A stretch of 64,000 nucleotides of DNA from UMGS1251 sp036666555 (lineage in GTDB: Bacteria > Bacillota > Clostridia > Lachnospirales > Lachnospiraceae): positions 62,001 to 126,000 of the forward strand of contig JAVWVS010000001.1 in the NCBI GenBank assembly GCA_036666555.1, given 5' to 3'. A program made the position numbers and the translations under genes. A model generated the notes under the pieces. It saw nothing but the letters and a program-made list of their open reading frames with translations. It had not been told where the DNA came from and did no database searches. Shown piece after piece: positions 60,494 through 64,000 of the stretch; positions within the stretch are counted from its first letter, which is position 1; every line of letters begins with the position of its first letter.

Positions 60494-61435
60494 ATGAAAT
60501 ATGTTCTTAAAAAAATCACAGCTCTACTAATCACATTATTAATTGTCTCCATGCTGTCCTTCCTTCTGTTTGAAGTGATTCCGGGAGATCCGGCAAGCTC
60601 CATTTTGGGGACAGAAGCAACTAAGGAAAAAGTACAGAATCTGCGAGAAGAGATGGGATTAAATGACCCATTGCCACAACGGTATGGCAAGTGGCTAGGA
60701 GGAATACTGCAAGGAGATATGGGAACCTCTTATAGTTATCACATACCGGTACTTACAATGGTGAAAGATAAATTGCCCATTACCATTACGCTTACGACGA
60801 TGTCGTTCCTTTTTATTTTGCTCTTTTCTATTTTACTGGGGATTCTAAGTGCCAAATATGAGAACAAGTTTTTAGACCGGTTTTTATTTGTGGGAAATCA
60901 AGTGACCATGTCGATTCCTCCTTTTTTTATTGGTATTTTGTTTACTGCGTTGTTTGGGCTGGTATTTCGGTGGTTCACACCGGGAGGATATGTTTCTTAC
61001 CAAAAAAATGTAGGGGCATTTTTCAGTTATATGATTTTGCCTTCCGTTGCCATAGCACTTCCGAAGATTGCAATGACAGCGAAAATGCTTCGGGGATCGT
61101 TGATTACGGAGATGAAACAAGATTACGTAAGAACGGCATATAGCCGTGGAAATACAAAGAATCAGGTGCTGTTTGGACATGCACTGCGCAATGCACTGTT
61201 ACCGGTGATTACTTTTCTTGGATGGACGCTTGCGGATATCATTGCCAACAGTATTATTGTGGAACAAGTATTTGGAATTCCGGGATTGGGCAGGATCTTA
61301 ATTACATCCATTGCGGGAAGAGATTATCCGGTGGTGGAAACCATTATTCTGTTGATTGCAGCAACTATTTTAATCATTAATATGATGGTGGATTTATTGT
61401 ATCGGAAACTGGATAGGCGGATTGAAATAGCGTAG
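60494..61435 (+). CDS. ABC transporter permease (DppB/NikB family)
   Basis: This 313-residue membrane protein has six helices and the opening YVLKKITALLITLLIVSMLSF-type first helix. The EAA-loop motif DYVRTAYSRGNTKNQVLFGHALRNALLPV lies near residues 215-243. It is one of two permeases forming the channel with the next gene. Its length is close to NikB (314) as well as to many dipeptide permeases. Confidence 0.93.
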   Translation: MKYVLKKITALLITLLIVSMLSFLLFEVIPGDPASSILGTEATKEKVQNLREEMGLNDPLPQRYGKWLGGILQGDMGTSYSYHIPVLTMVKDKLPITITLTTMSFLFILLFSILLGILSAKYENKFLDRFLFVGNQVTMSIPPFFIGILFTALFGLVFRWFTPGGYVSYQKNVGAFFSYMILPSVAIALPKIAMTAKMLRGSLITEMKQDYVRTAYSRGNTKNQVLFGHALRNALLPVITFLGWTLADIIANSIIVEQVFGIPGLGRILITSIAGRDYPVVETIILLIAATILIINMMVDLLYRKLDRRIEIA

Positions 61436-61445
61436 GGGAATACAC

Positions 61446-62258
61446 ATGAAACGAAAAACAAAAGGATATTATTATGATATTGGATGCATACTTACGGCAG
61501 TGATGGTTCTTCTCATTGTAGTGGGTTTTTTCTATACACCTTATCCGCCCGATGCTATGAAAGGCAGTGAAAAATTAATGAGTCCCACATGGTCACATAT
61601 TATGGGAACCGATCAATTTGGAAGGGATGTACTGAGCCGGGTATTAGTGGGAGCGGGCAATACCTTGGTGATTGCAGTGGGAACCCTTTGCATTGGCGGA
61701 ACAGCAGGAATGATCATAGGAGCTTTGACCGGATACTTTGGCGGGTGGTTGGATGAAATACTGATGAGAGTCAATGATGCACTGGCATCTTTTCCCAGTG
61801 TTTTGCTGGCATTGGTTTTCGTGAGTGTTTTTGGACCGGGAAAATATAAAGTGATGGTAGCTCTTGGCGTGGTATTTATTCCTAGTTTTGCCAGAATGGT
61901 GCGGGGAGAATTTTTGCGCTGTAAAGAGGAGGATTATGTAAAAAGTGCTAGATTGATAGGCGTTCCTACCGGTCGTATTTTATTTGTACACATCCTTCCG
62001 AATATTGGGCCCACACTCTTATCGGCATTGACCATTGGATTTAATAATGCAGTGCTGGCGGAAGCGGGCATGAGTTACTTGGGAATCGGGGTACAGCCAC
62101 CGGATGCAAGTCTTGGCAGAATGCTTTCAGAGGCACAGACTTATTTAGCCAGTGGTGTTTGGTGTGCGCTATTTCCGGGAATTTTCATTGTATTTTTGGT
62201 TTTGGGCGTCAGTCTTTTAGGAGAAGGCATTCTGGAACGATTTGGAGGTGGCAGATAA
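61446..62258 (+). CDS. ABC transporter permease (DppC/NikC family)
   Basis: This 270-residue second permease has an N-terminal helix and the conserved GTDQFGRDVLSRVLVGAGNTL segment. The coupling loop DYVKSARLIGVPTGRILFVHILPN lies near 161-184. Its last base overlaps the ATG of the following ATPase gene in TAATG. Together with the upstream permease it forms the heterodimeric channel. Confidence 0.93.
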   Translation: MKRKTKGYYYDIGCILTAVMVLLIVVGFFYTPYPPDAMKGSEKLMSPTWSHIMGTDQFGRDVLSRVLVGAGNTLVIAVGTLCIGGTAGMIIGALTGYFGGWLDEILMRVNDALASFPSVLLALVFVSVFGPGKYKVMVALGVVFIPSFARMVRGEFLRCKEEDYVKSARLIGVPTGRILFVHILPNIGPTLLSALTIGFNNAVLAEAGMSYLGIGVQPPDASLGRMLSEAQTYLASGVWCALFPGIFIVFLVLGVSLLGEGILERFGGGR

Positions 62259-63088
62259 TGCTTCAAGTAATAGATTTATCCATTGAATTTCATGAGCGGG
62301 AGGCAGAAGAAGTTCTGCACCATGTGTCATTTGAATTGCAGCAAGGGGAAATTTTAGGAATCGTAGGCGAATCCGGTTCCGGCAAAACGATGACAGCTTT
62401 GGCTGTGGCAGGATTATTAAAGGAAACGGCGGTGATTGGAAGTGGAGCAATCTGGTTGGAGGGAACCAATCTGCTTGCATTACAAAAGCGAGAATGGACC
62501 CATTATCAGGGGAAGGAAATTGGAATGATTTTTCAAGAACCTATGACGGCGTTAAATCCCACCATGAAAATTGGAAAACAAGTAGAAGAAGCGTTGAAAC
62601 TGCATACGGATCTTTCCAAGGCAGAGCGCATGAAAAAGGCGGAACAGGCGCTTTTGGACGTGGAACTGGAAAATGTGAAAGCACTATACCAGAAATATCC
62701 CCATGAACTTTCCGGTGGCATGCGTCAAAGAGTGATGATTGCAGCAGCAATTGTATGCAGACCACAAGTGCTGATTGCAGATGAACCCACCACGGCATTG
62801 GATGTATACACACAGGAACAAATATTACGATTATTAAAAAAATTGAATCAGAAATATCACATGAGCATTTTGTTTATTTCCCATAATCTTCGGGTCGTAA
62901 ATCAGTTGTGCCAGCGGGTGCTGGTGATGAAAGAAGGAAAAGTAATCGAAGAAGGATTAGTGGAGGAAATCTTTGATCATCCTCATGAGGAATATACCAA
63001 GCAGCTAATAGAGGCGATTCCAATCAGAACGAAAAACAGCCACTTGCAAGCATTGATTATGAAAAGAGCAGGGGAAGAAAATGGATAA
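62258..63088 (+). CDS. ABC transporter ATP-binding protein (DppD/NikD family)
   Basis: This 276-residue ATPase has Walker A GESGSGKT (about 40-47), Q-loop FQEPMTALNPT, signature LSGGMRQRV and Walker B VLIADEPTTALDV. The H-loop is FISHNLR. The start is ATG 62258, overlapping the previous stop, with GGAGGTGG upstream; longer frames have no ribosome site. The oligopeptide-type C-terminal extension is short, ending soon after residue 270. Confidence 0.92.
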   Translation: MLQVIDLSIEFHEREAEEVLHHVSFELQQGEILGIVGESGSGKTMTALAVAGLLKETAVIGSGAIWLEGTNLLALQKREWTHYQGKEIGMIFQEPMTALNPTMKIGKQVEEALKLHTDLSKAERMKKAEQALLDVELENVKALYQKYPHELSGGMRQRVMIAAAIVCRPQVLIADEPTTALDVYTQEQILRLLKKLNQKYHMSILFISHNLRVVNQLCQRVLVMKEGKVIEEGLVEEIFDHPHEEYTKQLIEAIPIRTKNSHLQALIMKRAGEENG

Positions 63089-63737
63089 AAAAGTATTGGA
63101 ACTGAAACAGGTCAACGCTTACTATCAAGAAGGAAAAGAAAGACATCAGGTATTGGAGGAAGTTTCTTTTACTTTGTACGAAGGGGAATGCGTAGGTCTG
63201 GTAGGAGAAAGTGGAAGTGGGAAATCCACTCTCTGCAAAAGCATTCTAGGGTTTGTTAAGGATTATGAGGGAGAAATTATTCATTATACCAAAAGACCAC
63301 AGATGATTTTCCAAGATCCTTTTCGTTCTTTAAATCCGAAGAAGACCGTGGGGTGGATTTTGGAAGAACCACTCAAGGTACAACAGGAAAAAGACAGGAA
63401 TGTCAGGCGGAAAAAAGTGGAAGAGATGCTTTTAAAAGTACGTCTTCCCATAGAATTTCGGGAACGATATCCCAAAGAATTAAGTGGCGGTCAAAGGCAG
63501 CGAATCAGTATTGCACTGGCACTGATGACCGGGGCGCAGTTTATTCTTGCAGATGAACCTTTATCGGCGCTGGATGTTACTGTGCAGGCACAGATGATGG
63601 AACTTTTAAAGGAACTGCAAAAAGAATATGCGTTGACGTATTTATTTGTATCACATGACCTTGATGTTGTTAGTATGCTATGTAAAAGGGTTTTACTTTT
63701 ACAAGAGGGGAAGATAACGGAATATGAGGAATTATAA
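63081..63737 (+). CDS. ABC transporter ATP-binding protein (DppF/NikE family, short)
   Basis: This 218-residue second ATPase has Walker A GESGSGKST (about 41-49), Q-loop FQDPFRSLNPKK, signature LSGGQRQRI and Walker B FILADEPLSALDV. The H-loop is FVSHDLD. It overlaps the upstream gene by 8 bases and truA by 14. At 218 residues it is about 100 shorter than typical OppF/DppF, because it stops right after the nucleotide domain and lacks the C-terminal oligopeptide extension. All ATPase motifs are intact, so it is compact rather than broken. Confidence 0.9.
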   Translation: MDKKVLELKQVNAYYQEGKERHQVLEEVSFTLYEGECVGLVGESGSGKSTLCKSILGFVKDYEGEIIHYTKRPQMIFQDPFRSLNPKKTVGWILEEPLKVQQEKDRNVRRKKVEEMLLKVRLPIEFRERYPKELSGGQRQRISIALALMTGAQFILADEPLSALDVTVQAQMMELLKELQKEYALTYLFVSHDLDVVSMLCKRVLLLQEGKITEYEEL

Positions 63738-64000
63738 ATTAACCATCTCTTATGATGGCTCCAGATATCAGGGGTGGCAGCGCCAGCCGGATGTGACCAA
63801 TACCATTCAGGGCATATTGGAAAGCAGTATAGGAGAAGTGGTGGGATACCCAGTGGAAGTGAATGGTTCCGGCCGTACAGATGGTGGTGTTCATGCCTAT
63901 GCACAGATGGCATCGGTGCAAATCGCCGGAAAAGTAAAAGAACAAGTATTTCGAGACCATATCAACAAAAAACTGCCGGAGGATATTCGCATACGCAAAG
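63724..64000 (+). CDS. truA: tRNA pseudouridine(38-40) synthase, 5' part
   Basis: The right edge cuts this gene after 92 codons. The translation begins MRNYKLTISYDGSRYQGWQ, the standard TruA opening. It contains VNGSGRTDGGVHAYAQ, with the catalytic Asp (about residue 54). TruA modifies uridines 38-40 of the tRNA anticodon arm. ATG 63724 lies inside the end of the ABC ATPase gene, so the two are translationally linked. Confidence 0.93.
   Translation, partial: MRNYKLTISYDGSRYQGWQRQPDVTNTIQGILESSIGEVVGYPVEVNGSGRTDGGVHAYAQMASVQIAGKVKEQVFRDHINKKLPEDIRIRK

Noticed and set aside
63081..63737. Short second ATPase considered as a truncated pseudogene
   Set aside because: All ATPase motifs are intact and truA begins within its end. 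A compact intact subunit is the better reading.
1..64000. Searched for CRISPR arrays, tRNA genes, insertion sequences, phage genes and attachment sites
   Set aside because: None was seen by eye. The only dispersed repeat is the palindromic element at 7768 and 31317, and no transposase or integrase reading frame is present.

Overview
The window reads as chromosome of a strictly anaerobic, spore-lineage Clostridia, most like Lachnospiraceae. The evidence is moderately low G+C, strong AGGAGG ribosome sites, an electron-bifurcating [FeFe]-hydrogenase operon, a YlmC/YmxH sporulation protein, NrdR, a T-box before pheST, ATP-type PEP carboxykinase and Gram-positive type IV pilus genes. The species cannot be named from sequence alone. 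No tRNA, rRNA, CRISPR array, prophage or insertion sequence was seen.

Layout. 1-7759: type IV pilus operon with a pilin-like tail, a degenerate minor pilin, prepilin peptidase PilD, PilC, a PilM-PilN fusion, PilO, PilB with a MshEN (c-di-GMP receptor type) N-terminus, and PilT. 7845-9014: a canonical prepilin on the minus strand. Its promoter is back to back with that of a large thioester/Cna-B, sortase-anchored adhesin (9015-12053). The adhesin is followed with no visible terminator by leuC, leuD, a NhaC antiporter, thrC and a small membrane protein. 17286-20314: pckA and a convergent MalY/PatB-type C-S lyase. 20375-20641: a stand-alone structured RNA gene, probably 6S RNA. 20750-30058: a phosphorelay of a REC-GGDEF-EAL-PAS-REC-GGDEF-PAS protein, two hybrid histidine kinases and a free Hpt protein, followed by a YihY membrane protein.

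30985-36986: a T-box(Phe)-pheS-pheT unit whose promoter lies inside the end of yihY, then queA and cobT. 37014-48860: a hydrogenase island. On the plus strand is HydC, an ATPase, a [2Fe-2S] protein, HydB and HydA, the bifurcating enzyme. Divergent from it is a minus-strand operon with two DRTGG proteins, an RsbW/RsbT-like ATPase, a sensory-type H-cluster protein and a PHP phosphoesterase. Downstream is a third unit with a [2Fe-2S] protein, a PAS-containing sensory [FeFe] hydrogenase (HydS type) and a SpoIIE-type PP2C phosphatase. A Rex-like operator lies in the divergent promoter region. I read the whole as H2/redox sensing wired to protein phosphorylation around the H2-evolving enzyme.

49027-64000: tdh-kbl (threonine to glycine), a PurF paralogue lacking the glutaminase cysteine next to a carB that has no carA beside it, ylmC, a two-gene ABC transporter, nrdR, a five-gene peptide/nickel-type ABC importer, and the start of truA.

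Gene starts were adjusted from the longest open frames where a ribosome site decided the matter; each case is noted in its entry.
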